A stretch of 41,134 nt of DNA from an uncultured Rhodospirillales bacterium (GCA_903856295.1 CAIOBP010000008.1:1-41134); one strand, 5' to 3'. Counted from the first letter of the stretch, positions 24,130 to 33,794 are shown. Translations and numbers: made by a program. Notes: generated by a model from the letters alone, not told the origin.

Positions 24130-24513
24130 ATGAAACGGAAGCGCCCCCTCGCCTTCATCGGCAATGACGTCACCGCGGAAATCGCGGCTCTCGGCTACGA
24201 TGACGCAGTCTGGGTCGTGTCATGCCTCGGAAGCCTTGCCAGCGATCCGGAAACTTTGTCCCGATGGGCTCCGGTCACAATCGTGCCGATGCCGGAGGCG
24301 GGAGCGCATTGCGTTCGCATTGAGATGCGTGACGAGTTTAGCGGCTGGTCAGCGGTTGCCGCGATCAAAAACGGGGAACTGGTCGTCCTTCTGGTCAAGG
24401 CCGGCATAAGCATTTCCGAACAGGACGCCGTTACGGTCCGGCACCGCTACGCCAAACTGCATCACCGGGAGATAACCGAGCCGTGGCCCGACCACAAGGG
24501 AGGAAGCCGATGA
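24130..24513 (+). CDS. Putative toxin of a HigB/RelE-like pair
   Basis: This 127-residue small protein of unknown family is followed with a 4-base overlap by an XRE-type regulator. Its middle (CVRIEMRDEFSGWSAVAAI, then NGELVVLLVKAGISI) and end (DAVTVRHRYAKLH) follow the strand-strand-strand-helix pattern of RelE/HigB-like ribonuclease toxins, but the similarity is weak. Gene order (toxin first, antitoxin second) is that of higBA. It has no clear Shine-Dalgarno site. The assignment rests mainly on context, the operator and fold-like pattern. Confidence 0.5.
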   Translation: MKRKRPLAFIGNDVTAEIAALGYDDAVWVVSCLGSLASDPETLSRWAPVTIVPMPEAGAHCVRIEMRDEFSGWSAVAAIKNGELVVLLVKAGISISEQDAVTVRHRYAKLHHREITEPWPDHKGGSR

Positions 24514-24782
24514 TCAAGACTACAAATCCATTTCTGGCCGCAGGCCTTCCGGACGCCGACAGTCTGCTGATCAAACAGGAGGCTGTCGAATATCTGCGCC
24601 AACGCCTGACGGAATCGGAAATGTCGCAAGCTGAGTTGGCGCGGCGTGCCGAGCTTGAGCCCTCCCATATTTCGGAAATGCTCGCCGGCAAACTGACCCG
24701 CTTCAGCATCGAGCGCATGAACCGCGCGCTCGCTGTTTTCGGCGCGACGATTGAAGTGGCCTATCGTCTCAAGGCGGCATAG
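24510..24782 (+). CDS. XRE-family helix-turn-helix protein, putative antitoxin
   Basis: The protein is 90 residues from the ATG at 24510, with a strong GGGAGGA site at 24498-24504. The helix-turn-helix spans about residues 31-55 (ESEMSQAELARRAELEPSH, then ISEMLAGKL). The C-terminal segment (RFSIERMNRALAVFGATIEV) is typical of HigA-like small antitoxins. It probably neutralises the upstream protein and represses the promoter through the TTACCA-N5-TGGTAA palindrome. The stop lies 16 bases from the converging mutS stop. Confidence 0.75.
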   Translation: MIKTTNPFLAAGLPDADSLLIKQEAVEYLRQRLTESEMSQAELARRAELEPSHISEMLAGKLTRFSIERMNRALAVFGATIEVAYRLKAA

Positions 24783-24798
24783 CCGGTCCTGAACGCCG

Positions 24799-27531
24799 TT
24801 ACAGCATCCCCCGCAACCGGTACAGGGTCTCCAGGGCGGCGCGGGGGGTGAGGTCGTCGGGGTTGACGGTACGGAGGGCGTCTTCGACCGCCGAGGGTTT
24901 CGGAGACCCGGACTCGGGCTCCGGAGAGGGGGCGGCGGCCGGAGGATCGGGGCGGCGGGCGGCGAGGCTGAACAGCGGCAGGTCGTCGACCAGTTTGGTG
25001 ATCGCGGTGCCATGGTCGCCGGATTCGAGGATTTTCAGCACCTCCTCGGCGCGCTTGATCACCATCTTGGGCAGGCCGGCCAACCGGGCGACGTGGATGC
25101 CATAGGAGCGGTCGGCGGCGCCGGGGGCGACCTCGTGGAGAAACACCACGTCGCCCTGCCACTCCTTGATGCGCATGGTATGACATGACAGACGCGGCAG
25201 CTTGGCCGCCAATTGCACCAGCTCGTGATAGTGGGTGGCAAACAGGGCGCGGCAGCGCGTCACCTGATGGAGATGCTCGACGCAGGCCCAGGCGATCGAC
25301 AGCCCGTCGAAGGTGGCGGTGCCGCGCCCGATCTCGTCGAGAATCACCAGGGCGCGCGGTCCGGCCTGATTGAGGATCGCCGCCGTCTCGACCATCTCGA
25401 CCATGAAGGTCGAGCGCCCGCGCGCCAGATCGTCGGCGGCGCCGACCCGGCTGAAGAGACGGTCGACGGTGCCGAAACGCGCCCGCTCGGCGGGAACGAA
25501 ACTCCCGGCCTGCCCGAGAATCGCGATCAGGGCGTTCTGGCGCAGGAAGGTGCTCTTGCCCGCCATGTTGGGGCCGGTGAGCAGCCACAACCGCTTTTCC
25601 GGCGCGAGATCGCAGTCGTTGGCCACGAAGGCGGTGCCGCCGGCCTTCTCCAGCGCCGCCTCGACCACCGGATGACGGCCACCGCGTATGTCGAAAGACG
25701 TACCGTCGTCTGCCACGGGCCGGCACCAGTTCTTCTCGGCCGCCAGCGCCGCCAGGGCGGTCGCGACATCGAGCGCGGCCAGCGCCCGCGCGAGAGTCGT
25801 GAGACTGTCGACCCGGCCCAGGACTTCGCCGACCAGATCGGCGAACAGGCTCTGTTCGAGGGCCAGCGCCCGGTCGCCGGCCTCGGAGAGCTTGCGCTCC
25901 AGGTCGCTCAGCTCGACGGTGCCGAAGCGTACGGCGGTGGCCATGGTCTGGCGATGAATGAAGGTCTCGCGCGCCCGGCCGCTCATCAGCTTGTCGGCGT
26001 GGGTGGCGGTGACCTCGATGTGATAGCCGAGCACGTTGTTGTGCTTGATCTTCAGCCCCGCCACCCCGCTCAGATCGGCATAGCGCGACTGAAGCCCGGC
26101 GATCACCCGCTTGCCCTCGTCGCGCATCACCAGCAACTCATCGAGAGCGTCGGAATAGCCCCGGGCGATGAAACCGCCATCGCGAATCAGCACCGGCAGC
26201 TCCGGCGCCAGCGCGGTGACGAGGCGCCGGGCCAGCACGGTGTTTTCGTCGCCGGGCAGGCCCATGTCGCGGATCACGCCCTCGATCCCCACCGGCCGGG
26301 GCGACAGGCTGGGACGGACCAGGATGGCGCGTATGTCGGCCGCACGGCCAAGCGCGTCGCGGATGCCGGCCAGATCGCGCGGACCGCCGCGCCCGAGGGC
26401 GAGCCGCGACAGCGCGCGTTCGAGATCGGGCACGGCTTTGAGCAACTCGCGGATGTCACCGCGCGCCGCCTCCTCGGTCAGGCAGAATTCCACCATGTCG
26501 AGCCGGTGGTCGATGGCCGCCGGCGCGGTCAATGGCGCCGCGAGGTGGGAGGCCAGCAGCCGTGCCCCCGGCCCGGTGACCGTGCGGTCGATGGTGTGGA
26601 GCAGGCTGCCCCGCCGCTCGCCCGACAGCGTGTATGTCAGCTCGAGATTGCGCCGGGTCGAGGCGTCGATCTCCATCAGCGAGCCGGGCGGAATCCGCGC
26701 CGGCCGCCGCAGCGCCGGCATCTTGCCCTTCTGGGTCAGGTCGACATACACGACCAGCGCCCCGGCCGCCGCCACCTCGGCGCGGCTGTACGTGCCGAAG
26801 GCCTCGAGAGTGCCGACCTTGTACAGCTCCAGCAGGCGCTTGCGGCCGTTCTCGCTGTCGAACCGGGCGTCGGGCTGAATCGACAGCCGCGACTTCCACT
26901 CGGCCCAGAGTTCGAAGAATTCGGGACGCTGGGACAGGCGTTCGGGCACCAGCAATTCGCGGGCGTCGATCCGCGCCAGCGCCGCGCCCAAACCGGCCTT
27001 GTCAACCGGTTGCACCGCCACCTCGCCGGTCGACAGGTCCAGCCAGGCCAGACCCAGCCCACCGCCCTGCCCGCCCCCCACCTCGGCCACCGCCGCCAGC
27101 AGATTGGCGGCCCGAGCCTCCAGCAAACTGTCCTCGGTGATCGTGCCGGGGGTGACGATGCGGGTGACACCGCGCCGGACCACCGCCTTGTAGCCGCGCT
27201 TCTTGGCCTCGGCCGGGTCTTCGAGTTGCTCGCAGATCGCCACCTGGACGCCCTGGCGGATCAGCCGCAGCAGGTACGATTCGTGACTGTGCACCGGCAC
27301 CCCGCACATCGGGATGTCCTCGCCCTCGTGCTTGCCGCGCTTGGTCAGGGTGATGTCGAGCAGCGCCGCCGCCCGCACGGCGTCCTCGAAAAACATCTCG
27401 AAGAAATCGCCCATGCGGTAGAACAGCAGGCTGTCGGGATGCGCCCGCTTGATCTCGAGAAACTGGGCCATCACCGGCGTCGCGCCGGCGGTCTCGGTCG
27501 GGGGCGGAGTCTGGGGGAGGTCGTCGGCCAT
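24799..27531 (-). CDS. mutS: DNA mismatch repair protein MutS
   Basis: The protein is 910 residues from the ATG at 27531. The mismatch-recognition domain carries the Phe-x-Glu motif at F43-F44-E45 (GDFFEMFF). Connector, lever and clamp regions follow, then the ABC-type ATPase with Walker A near 650 ([13 protein letters not shown]), Walker B near 730 ([15 protein letters not shown]) and the C-terminal helix-turn-helix. MutS binds mismatches and recruits MutL. The C-terminus has a Pro/Ser/Glu-rich stretch ([15 protein letters not shown]) before a short conserved end. The reading frame stays open well upstream of 27531, but that extension is not MutS-like and overlaps the pirin gene. No strong ribosome site is seen. 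Confidence 0.96.
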   Translation of the reverse strand: MADDLPQTPPPTETAGATPVMAQFLEIKRAHPDSLLFYRMGDFFEMFFEDAVRAAALLDITLTKRGKHEGEDIPMCGVPVHSHESYLLRLIRQGVQVAICEQLEDPAEAKKRGYKAVVRRGVTRIVTPGTITEDSLLEARAANLLAAVAEVGGGQGGGLGLAWLDLSTGEVAVQPVDKAGLGAALARIDARELLVPERLSQRPEFFELWAEWKSRLSIQPDARFDSENGRKRLLELYKVGTLEAFGTYSRAEVAAAGALVVYVDLTQKGKMPALRRPARIPPGSLMEIDASTRRNLELTYTLSGERRGSLLHTIDRTVTGPGARLLASHLAAPLTAPAAIDHRLDMVEFCLTEEAARGDIRELLKAVPDLERALSRLALGRGGPRDLAGIRDALGRAADIRAILVRPSLSPRPVGIEGVIRDMGLPGDENTVLARRLVTALAPELPVLIRDGGFIARGYSDALDELLVMRDEGKRVIAGLQSRYADLSGVAGLKIKHNNVLGYHIEVTATHADKLMSGRARETFIHRQTMATAVRFGTVELSDLERKLSEAGDRALALEQSLFADLVGEVLGRVDSLTTLARALAALDVATALAALAAEKNWCRPVADDGTSFDIRGGRHPVVEAALEKAGGTAFVANDCDLAPEKRLWLLTGPNMAGKSTFLRQNALIAILGQAGSFVPAERARFGTVDRLFSRVGAADDLARGRSTFMVEMVETAAILNQAGPRALVILDEIGRGTATFDGLSIAWACVEHLHQVTRCRALFATHYHELVQLAAKLPRLSCHTMRIKEWQGDVVFLHEVAPGAADRSYGIHVARLAGLPKMVIKRAEEVLKILESGDHGTAITKLVDDLPLFSLAARRPDPPAAAPSPEPESGSPKPSAVEDALRTVNPDDLTPRAALETLYRLRGML

Positions 27532-27627
27532 GACGCCAGCTATAGCCGGCCCGTACGGTTCTGCCAAGGCTTGCCGGGCGCGACAAATCCAGCCATACCT
27601 GATGGGCTGACCATCGGAGCCCCGCCC

Positions 27628-28332
27628 ATGATCGACCTCGTGCCGTTTCGCAGCCTCGGCCGCTTTGAGAACGACTGGCTGAGCGCCCGCTACCATTTCA
27701 GTTTCGCCGACTATCACAACCCCGACCGCATGGGCTTCGGGCCGCTGCGGGTGTGGAACGACGACACCATCCAGCCCAACACCGGCTTTCCGCCCCACGG
27801 CCACCGGGACATGGAGATCGTCACTTATGTCCGCTCGGGCGCGATCACCCATGGCGATCATCTCGGCAATCATGGCCGCACCGAGGCCGGCAATGTCCAG
27901 GTGATGTCGGCGGGCACCGGCATCACCCACTCGGAATACAATCGCGAGACCGTGCCCTCCGACCTTTTCCAAATCTGGATTCAGCCCGACGCCCGCGGCC
28001 ACGCGCCGCGCTGGGAGAGCCGCGCCTTCCCCCGCGAGGACGGCAACGGCCGGCTGACCGTGCTGGCCTCGGGCCGTCCCGAGGATGCCAGCTCCGGCGC
28101 CCTGCTGATCCATCAGAACGCGGCGATCCTCGGGGCGACGCTCACCGCCGGCCAGCGCCTCGAACACCGCCTGGCCCCCGGACGCCGGGTCTATCTGGTG
28201 GCGGCGCGCGGCCGGTTCCTGATCGAAGGCTGCGAACTCGGCCCCCGCGACGGCGCCGAAATCACCGACAGCGAAACCCTGCTCATCGAAGCGCTGGAAG
28301 AGGGCGAGATCGTGCTCGCCGATCTGCCATGA
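27628..28332 (+). CDS. Pirin-family protein (YhaK-like)
   Basis: This is a 234-residue bicupin. The N-terminal cupin carries the metal ligands H57, H59, H101 and E103 ([24 protein letters not shown]). The C-terminal cupin is shorter and lacks obvious ligands, as in E. coli YhaK. Members of this family can act as quercetin 2,3-dioxygenases in vitro, but their cell role is generally redox- or transcription-linked and unclear. The start at 27628 has CGGAG upstream and gives the standard pirin N-terminus ([12 protein letters not shown]). It overlaps the next gene by 4 bases (ATGA). Confidence 0.9.
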   Translation: MIDLVPFRSLGRFENDWLSARYHFSFADYHNPDRMGFGPLRVWNDDTIQPNTGFPPHGHRDMEIVTYVRSGAITHGDHLGNHGRTEAGNVQVMSAGTGITHSEYNRETVPSDLFQIWIQPDARGHAPRWESRAFPREDGNGRLTVLASGRPEDASSGALLIHQNAAILGATLTAGQRLEHRLAPGRRVYLVAARGRFLIEGCELGPRDGAEITDSETLLIEALEEGEIVLADLP

Positions 28333-28670
28333 CCCGCCTGCCCGCCATCCTGCTGCTCGCCGCCGCCCTGTGCACCCCGCTCCGCCCAGCCGTGGCCCAG
28401 ACCCAGGCCCAACCGCACGTCGTCCAGCAATTCACTCCCGAGGAATTGGAGACGCTGCGCCGGGACAAGAACCAACTGGCGCTCTATCATTACGGCAGCC
28501 GCTACACCTTCGACGTGCTGCTGAGCGGCATCGTCGGCGGCATGGCCGGCGCGATCTTCCGGGGCGGCCCGATGGCCACCATCACCGGTTCGACCATCGG
28601 CTCACTGCTGGGAATCCTGTGGTTCCTCGACCACTACGCCGAAACCATGATCGACAAGCACGGCTGGTGA
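28329..28670 (+). CDS. Small exported glycine-zipper protein
   Basis: The protein is 113 residues. An N-terminal signal peptide ([17 protein letters not shown], cleavage near AVAQT) is followed by a Gln/Thr-rich stretch. A hydrophobic region ([18 protein letters not shown], then [15 protein letters not shown]) has Gly spaced as in glycine zippers. It probably associates with a membrane or with itself in the periplasm. It is translationally coupled to the pirin gene by ATGA. No family is recognised and function is unknown. Confidence 0.7.
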   Translation: MTRLPAILLLAAALCTPLRPAVAQTQAQPHVVQQFTPEELETLRRDKNQLALYHYGSRYTFDVLLSGIVGGMAGAIFRGGPMATITGSTIGSLLGILWFLDHYAETMIDKHGW

Positions 28671-28722
28671 CGGGGTTTGGGGCCTCAAGGCCCCAACGGG
28701 GTGCAGAGGCAGGCCCCTGCCC
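28671..28722. repeat. Short intergenic hairpin element (locus 3)
   Basis: The gap between two converging genes holds a perfect hairpin at 28677-28696 (stem TTGGGGCC/GGCCCCAA, loop TCAA), followed by a smaller imperfect one (GGCAGGCCCCTGCC). The opening GGGGTTTGGGGC resembles the starts of loci 1, 2 and 4. It could terminate either transcript. Confidence 0.7.
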
Positions 28723-31131
28723 TCAAGCGCGCAGCACTCCCCCCGTCGCCTTCTCCACCGCGACCTTGATCTTCCCCGCCACCGCCTCGATCTCCGCCTC
28801 GGTCAGCGTCTTGTCGAGCGGTTGCAAGGTGACGGTGAAGGCCAGCGACTTCTTGCCCGGCTCCACCCCCGGCCCCTGGTAGCGGTCGAACACCGCGACC
28901 TCGCGCACCAGCGCCTTGTCGGCCCCTCGGGCGGCGCGAATCACCTTGTCGGCCTCGACGCTCTGGTCGACCACGAAGGCGAAGTCGCGGCGAATCGGCT
29001 GGAACGCCGAGAGCTTGAGCAGCGCCCGCGCGGTGCCGGCCTTCTTCTTGGACTGAGGCACAGCATCGAGAAAGACCTCGAAGCCGACCAGCGGCCCCTT
29101 GACCCCCAGCGCCTCTAGCACCCCCGGATGAATCTCGCCGAAGCGCCCGAGCATGGCGGCGCCGAGGCGCAGCACGCCCGAGCGGCCGGGGTGATACCAA
29201 CCGGGCGCGTCGGTGGTGATCTGGAGATTGCCGCCCGGCGCGCCCACCGCCTCCAGCACCGCCAGGGCATCGGCCTTGGCGTCGAAAACATCGACCGGCC
29301 GGGCCGGCACCGCCCAATGACGCGGCACCATCGCCCCGGCACGGACACCGCCGGCCACGATATCCTGACCCTCGGGCGTGCCATCGCGGAAGGCCGGGCC
29401 AACCTCGAACAACCCGACATCGGCCCAGCCGCGATCGGCGTTGCGGCCGGATGCTGCGATCAGGTTGGGCAGCAGCGACGGCCGCATGACGTCGAGATCG
29501 GCGCTGATCGGATTGAGCAGCCGCAATTCGTCGGGCACGCCGCCGAAATGAACCGCGGTGGCCGCCGACAGGAATGACCAGGTTACCGCCTCGTTGAGCC
29601 CGCGCGCCGCCAGCGTCCGCCGGGCAAAACCGAGTCGGCGCTGCCGGGGGGTGACCGCCGGACGGGTGATGGCATGGGGCCGGGCCATCGGCGTGACCGG
29701 AATCTTGTCGTAACCGTGGACGCGCAGCACCTCCTCGACAAGGTCGGCCTCGCCCTCGACGTCGCCGCGCCAGGACGGCACCGGCACCGTGATGTGGCCA
29801 TCCTCGTGAACCGCCGGCGCGAAGCCAAGCACGGTGAGAATGCGCTTCTGCTCGGCCACCGGGACGTCGACGCCGCCCAGTTGCGCCACCCGCGCGGTGC
29901 GCAGAGTGATCTGGCGCTGCCATTTCGGTTCGGCGCCGGCCACCACCAAGTCGGAGGGCGTGCCGCCGCACATCTCGACAATCAAGCGGGTGGTGCGCTC
30001 GATGCTCTCGAACACCGCGCCAGGATCGACACCGCGCTCGAAGCGATAGCGGGCGTCGCTGTCGATGCCGAGTTTACGCCCGGTGGCCGCCGTGCGCACC
30101 GGATCGAAGAGGGCGCACTCGATGAAAACATTCACCGTCTCCTCGGTGCAACCCGAAGGCTCGCCGCCGATCACCCCGGCAAGGCCGAGCACGCCATCGC
30201 GGTCGGCGATCACGGTCATGGCGTCGTCGAGGGTGTAGTCCTTGCCGTTGAGCGCCTTCAGGGTCTCGCCGGCCTGGGAGATGCGGGCGACGATGCCGCC
30301 GGCCAGCGTATCGGCATCAAAGACATGGAGCGGCCGGGCGATATCGAGGCAGAGATAGTTGGTAACATCGACCAGCGCCGAGATCGGCCTGAGGCCGACC
30401 GCGCTCAGCTTGTCCTGAAGCCAGCGCGGGCTCGAACCGTTCTTGACGCCCGAGATATAGCGGCCGACGAACAGCGGACAGGCGGCCAGATCCTCGATGG
30501 TCACCCCGACCGGGCTGGCCATCGCGCCCTTGACCGGGGCCGACTCGATGTGACCGCCGCTGAGCGGCTTCAGGCTGCCCACCCCAGCCGCCGCCAGATC
30601 GCGGGCAATGCCGCGCACCCCGGCGCAATCGGCGCGATCGGGGGTCAGCGCGATCTCGATCACCGGATCGTCGAGCCCCATCAGCTTGGCGTAAGAGGTG
30701 CCGAGCGGGGCATCGTCCGGCAGTTCGATAATGCCGTGATGCTCATCCGACAGCCCGAGTTCGCGCTCGGAGACCAGCATGCCGTTGGACTCGACGCCGC
30801 GGATCACGCCCTTTTTGATCGTCAGTTCGCCGTCGGGCATGGTGGTGCCGACTGGCGCCAGCACCACTTTCAACCCGGCCCGCGCGTTGGGCGCCCCGCA
30901 CACGACTTGAATCGTGCCAGCCCCGGTATCGACCATGCAGACCTGAAGCTTGTCGGCATTCGGGTGCCGCTCGGCACTCACCACATGGGCAACGGCGAAC
31001 GGCGCCAGCGCCTTGGCCCGATCCTCGACCCCCTCGACCTCAAGGCCAAGCGCAGTCAGGGTGTCGCAGATGCGATCGAGGGCGGCATCGGTCTCAAGGT
31101 GATCCTTGAGCCAGGAGAGGGAGAATTTCAT
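28723..31131 (-). CDS. pheT: Phenylalanyl-tRNA synthetase beta subunit
   Basis: The protein is 802 residues, full-length bacterial PheT. It has the N-terminal EMAP-like tRNA-binding domain (~40-150: CMVDTGAGTIQVVCGAPNARAG region), the B3/B4 editing domain, the B5 domain (GGVDVPVAEQKRILTVLGF), the synthetase-like core and the C-terminal ferredoxin-fold anticodon-binding domain (LSAFQPIRRDFAFVVD onward). With PheS it charges tRNA-Phe and edits Tyr-tRNA-Phe. Normally it lies directly behind pheS. Here two unrelated genes separate them by more than 1.1 kb. The upstream 55 bases have only a weak ribosome site. Confidence 0.96.
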   Translation of the reverse strand: MKFSLSWLKDHLETDAALDRICDTLTALGLEVEGVEDRAKALAPFAVAHVVSAERHPNADKLQVCMVDTGAGTIQVVCGAPNARAGLKVVLAPVGTTMPDGELTIKKGVIRGVESNGMLVSERELGLSDEHHGIIELPDDAPLGTSYAKLMGLDDPVIEIALTPDRADCAGVRGIARDLAAAGVGSLKPLSGGHIESAPVKGAMASPVGVTIEDLAACPLFVGRYISGVKNGSSPRWLQDKLSAVGLRPISALVDVTNYLCLDIARPLHVFDADTLAGGIVARISQAGETLKALNGKDYTLDDAMTVIADRDGVLGLAGVIGGEPSGCTEETVNVFIECALFDPVRTAATGRKLGIDSDARYRFERGVDPGAVFESIERTTRLIVEMCGGTPSDLVVAGAEPKWQRQITLRTARVAQLGGVDVPVAEQKRILTVLGFAPAVHEDGHITVPVPSWRGDVEGEADLVEEVLRVHGYDKIPVTPMARPHAITRPAVTPRQRRLGFARRTLAARGLNEAVTWSFLSAATAVHFGGVPDELRLLNPISADLDVMRPSLLPNLIAASGRNADRGWADVGLFEVGPAFRDGTPEGQDIVAGGVRAGAMVPRHWAVPARPVDVFDAKADALAVLEAVGAPGGNLQITTDAPGWYHPGRSGVLRLGAAMLGRFGEIHPGVLEALGVKGPLVGFEVFLDAVPQSKKKAGTARALLKLSAFQPIRRDFAFVVDQSVEADKVIRAARGADKALVREVAVFDRYQGPGVEPGKKSLAFTVTLQPLDKTLTEAEIEAVAGKIKVAVEKATGGVLRA

Positions 31132-31186
31132 CGGTCTGGTATCCAGTCAAGGTTCAAGCGGTCGCAGTCGACAGAAGACGTCTGTT

Positions 31187-31519
31187 TCAGACATCGGATG
31201 ATGTTGTGTCGATGGATATTCTGTCGATGATCGGCTTATCGCCTTCGATGTGGCCCCAGAAACTCCCAGGATATTCTCCTGTAAATGATAGTGGCTCATC
31301 TTCACCATCAAAATTAAGTCTTATATATATGTTGGCCCCGCATTCAAAAACATCATCATTCCATATGACGATATCTTCAAGAACATCGATTTCCTTAAAT
31401 TCCGTTCTGGATGAAAGGGCAACCACCCTATCCCACCCGGGAAGTTTGGTGATGTCCGTATCGTACATGGCATCGGCGATCGCCTTTGACATGCTTTTGT
31501 CTCGTTCTTTCTGGCCCAT
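31187..31519 (-). CDS. Small acidic protein of unknown function, partner of the FRG-domain gene
   Basis: The protein is 110 residues, with roughly twice as many Asp/Glu as Lys/Arg. Visible features are a short charged N-terminus, a Trp-containing core (LPGWDRVVAL, DIVIWNDDVFECGANIYI) and a beta-rich end (SFWGHIEGDKPIIDRIS). It has no transmembrane segment and no recognised family. The ATG at 31519 has an excellent AGGAGG 7 bases upstream; ATG at 31492 is a weaker alternative. It begins 11 bases after the FRG gene. The base composition is clearly AT-richer than its surroundings (for example, 31321-31380 is about one-third G+C). It may be an antidote or accessory subunit for the FRG protein (inference only). 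Confidence 0.65.
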   Translation of the reverse strand: MGQKERDKSMSKAIADAMYDTDITKLPGWDRVVALSSRTEFKEIDVLEDIVIWNDDVFECGANIYIRLNFDGEDEPLSFTGEYPGSFWGHIEGDKPIIDRISIDTTSSDV

Positions 31520-31530
31520 AGGATAGCCTC

Positions 31531-32250
31531 CTAATAGTTTACATCACCAACGGCGATGCCGCGGCGATATTGCCAAGCCAAGCTTTGGCACAGACCATCG
31601 AGATCAGGCATAATATGCGCGTAGTCCACACCAAGATAAAACAGCTTCCTGCGAAAATAGGGTGCGGCATTAGCGGGAATGTGGAACGTGTTGTCCTCTA
31701 CCCCGCTCGGCATCCAGTCAACGTTTGGTGGCGCATGGATTGTGAAGAACCCTTTCTGAGAAGCTTGCCGGGCAACTGTCACAACAGGAACAACAAATCT
31801 GACTCCATCGATCGCAAATGGATCAATCTCTGCCGTCGTGTCAACAAGCAGTCTGCTCATTATCTTCACCGAGTAAATTGCCGCTTCGCTGTCAACCTGA
31901 TTTGCAACAGCGAAAAAAGCCGCGACCAGAGGATTGCTTGTCCAGTCGAGAAGTCGTGTGGGCAAGCCGTAGTGTTGAGCAAGGGCCAACCACTCCCAGT
32001 CTCGGTCCGATTCTCCTTGTGATGCGAGGTAAATACGTGCGCGGCGTTTAAAATTGTTAAATATTCGGCGTTCACGCTTCGCGTCGTAGCCGTTGGGAGA
32101 TACACAGTTTTCGCGTCCAGCTTTAGGCCGCAACTTATGAGACGAATCTCCGACCCCACGAAACATCCAGGGTGTCGCCTCTCGATTTGCCACGAAAGCC
32201 AGAAACGCGTCCCACGTCTCTACGCCAGCCCTGATGCTCTGTTTTACCAT
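31531..32250 (-). CDS. FRG-domain protein inserted between pheS and pheT
   Basis: The protein is 239 residues. It has the FRG-domain signature: F30-R31-G32 in TPWMFRGVGDSSHKLRPKAG, then an acidic/basic helix (KRERRIFNNFKRRARIYL), then AQHYGLPTRLLDWTSNPLVA at 91-110. FRG domains are widespread in mobile and defence-like neighbourhoods, but their activity is not settled to my knowledge. The start codon is 10 bases after the pheS stop and uses a GGGAGGGGGG ribosome site lying in that gap. The gene is AT-richer than its neighbours, a sign of horizontal transfer. It has no room for its own promoter between pheS and itself, so it must be read from the rpmI-rplT-pheS transcript. Confidence 0.82.
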   Translation of the reverse strand: MVKQSIRAGVETWDAFLAFVANREATPWMFRGVGDSSHKLRPKAGRENCVSPNGYDAKRERRIFNNFKRRARIYLASQGESDRDWEWLALAQHYGLPTRLLDWTSNPLVAAFFAVANQVDSEAAIYSVKIMSRLLVDTTAEIDPFAIDGVRFVVPVVTVARQASQKGFFTIHAPPNVDWMPSGVEDNTFHIPANAAPYFRRKLFYLGVDYAHIMPDLDGLCQSLAWQYRRGIAVGDVNY

Positions 32251-32260
32251 TCCCCCCTCC

Positions 32261-33331
32261 CTACCGCGCCAGCCCCTGAGCCAAGCTCGGCATGTCCAGC
32301 GGCAGGAAGCCGTAGTGTTTCAGCCAGCGGAGATCGGCTTCGAAGAAGGTGCGGAGGTCGGGGATGCCGTATTTCAGCATGGCGATGCGCTCGATGCCCA
32401 TGCCGAAGGCGTAGCCCTGGTATTTAGCGGGATCGATGCCGCAATTGGCCAGCACCTTGGGGTGAACCATGCCGCAGCCCATGATTTCCAGCCAGTCGCC
32501 GTAATTGCCGAGCTTGAGTTCGCCGCCCTTGCGCGAACAGCCGATATCGACCTCGGCCGACGGCTCGGTGAACGGGAAGAAGCTGGGACGGAAACGCACC
32601 GGCAGATCGTCGACATCGAAGAAGGCGCGGCAGAACTCGATGATCGCGCCCTTGAGATGGCCCATATGAGTCGCCTCGTCGATCACCAGGGCTTCGACCT
32701 GATGGAACATCGGCGTGTGGGTCATATCATAGTCGGAGCGATAGGTCCGACCGGGCGCGATGATCCGGATCGGCGGCTTGTTGGCCAGCATCGTGCGGAT
32801 CTGCACCGGCGAGGTGTGGGTGCGGAGCACGCGCTTGGCGCCATCCGGGGCGTCGGGCAGATAGAACGTGTCGTGCATCTGCCGCGCCGGATGTTCGGGC
32901 GGAATGTTCAGGGCGGTGAAATTGTAGAAATCGCCCTCGACGTCCGGCCCCTCGGCGACGGTGAAGCCCATGTCGGCGAAGATGGCGGTGATTTCGTCGA
33001 TGGTCTGGGTGATCGGATGAATCCGCCCCTCGGTCTCGGGACGGGCCGGCAGGGTGACGTCGAGCCGCTCGGATTCCAGCCGGGCCGCCAGGGCCGCGCC
33101 CTGAAGCTCGGCCTTGCGCTGATTGAGCGCCGCCGCGATCTCGTCCTTGAGCACATTGAGCGCGGCACCGCGCGCCTTGCGCGCCTCCGGGTCCAACCCG
33201 CCAAGGTCCTTCATCAGGGCGGTGACCCGCCCCTTCTTGCCCAGCGCCGCGACCCGCACCTCTTCCAGCGCTGCCGGATCGGTGGTGGCACCAATGGCAC
33301 CGAGGATTTCCGCCTTCAGGGAGTCAACCAT
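32261..33331 (-). CDS. pheS: Phenylalanyl-tRNA synthetase alpha subunit
   Basis: The protein is 356 residues, full length. It has an N-terminal coiled-coil arm (~1-90) and the class II catalytic core: [53 protein letters not shown] and the motif 3 region [10 protein letters not shown]. It forms the (alpha-beta)2 enzyme with PheT. The C-terminus ([14 protein letters not shown]) ends normally, so the downstream insertion did not truncate it. Upstream, a 103-base gap with strong hairpins separates it from rplT. Confidence 0.96.
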   Translation of the reverse strand: MVDSLKAEILGAIGATTDPAALEEVRVAALGKKGRVTALMKDLGGLDPEARKARGAALNVLKDEIAAALNQRKAELQGAALAARLESERLDVTLPARPETEGRIHPITQTIDEITAIFADMGFTVAEGPDVEGDFYNFTALNIPPEHPARQMHDTFYLPDAPDGAKRVLRTHTSPVQIRTMLANKPPIRIIAPGRTYRSDYDMTHTPMFHQVEALVIDEATHMGHLKGAIIEFCRAFFDVDDLPVRFRPSFFPFTEPSAEVDIGCSRKGGELKLGNYGDWLEIMGCGMVHPKVLANCGIDPAKYQGYAFGMGIERIAMLKYGIPDLRTFFEADLRWLKHYGFLPLDMPSLAQGLAR

Positions 33332-33434
33332 TGCCTTGGTCCCGGGGTCTGGGGCCGCCGGCCCCGGCAGGGGGTCAATTTTTGTTTGACCCCAAAGGGG
33401 TCAAGGGGGGCGGCGCCCCCCTTGGTTCTTACCC
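33332..33434. repeat. Intergenic hairpin cluster between rplT and pheS (locus 4)
   Basis: Three perfect inverted repeats lie inside an operon: 33351-33365 (GGGGC/GCCCC), 33371-33393 (GGGGTCAA/TTGACCCC, T-rich loop) and 33402-33424 (10-bp stem CAAGGGGGGC/GCCCCCCTTG, loop GGC). An alternative pairing GACCCC-AAA-GGGGTC (33388-33402) overlaps the second and third. Mutually exclusive stems could partly terminate transcription or stabilise the upstream mRNA, lowering pheS relative to rplT. The start (GGGGTCTGGGGCCGCCGGCCCC) matches locus 1. Confidence 0.8.
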
Positions 33435-33794
33435 TCACGCGGCCAGCGCCGCCTGAGACTGCTTGACCAGCGCCGCGAAGGCTTCCGGATCGCGGGCGGC
33501 GATGTCGGCGAGCACCTTGCGGTCGAGATCGATCCCGGCCCGCTTCAGGCCATGGATGAACTTGGAGTAGGTGATGCCGTTCTCGCGCGCCCCGGCGTTG
33601 ATGCGCTGAATCCACAGGCCGCGGAAATCACGCTTCTTGTTGCGCCGATCGCGATAGGCGTAGCGAAGCGCCTTCTCGACCTTTTCGATGGCGATGCGGA
33701 AACAGGTGCTGTTCCGACCCCGAAAGCCCTTGGCGAGCTTGAGGATTTTGCGATGACGGGCGTGCGTGGTGACGCCCCGCTTAACTCGTGCCAT
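33435..33794 (-). CDS. rplT: 50S ribosomal protein L20
   Basis: The protein is 119 residues, standard L20 length. It is highly basic and conserved throughout: [60 protein letters not shown]20 binds 23S rRNA early in 50S assembly and in many bacteria represses its own operon. It follows rpmI after 16 bases. Confidence 0.97.
   Translation of the reverse strand: MARVKRGVTTHARHRKILKLAKGFRGRNSTCFRIAIEKVEKALRYAYRDRRNKKRDFRGLWIQRINAGARENGITYSKFIHGLKRAGIDLDRKVLADIAARDPEAFAALVKQSQAALAA

Noticed and set aside
27532-28167. Upstream extension of the mutS reading frame
   Set aside because: It overlaps the pirin gene on the other strand and does not resemble MutS. The ATG at 27531 gives the normal N-terminus.
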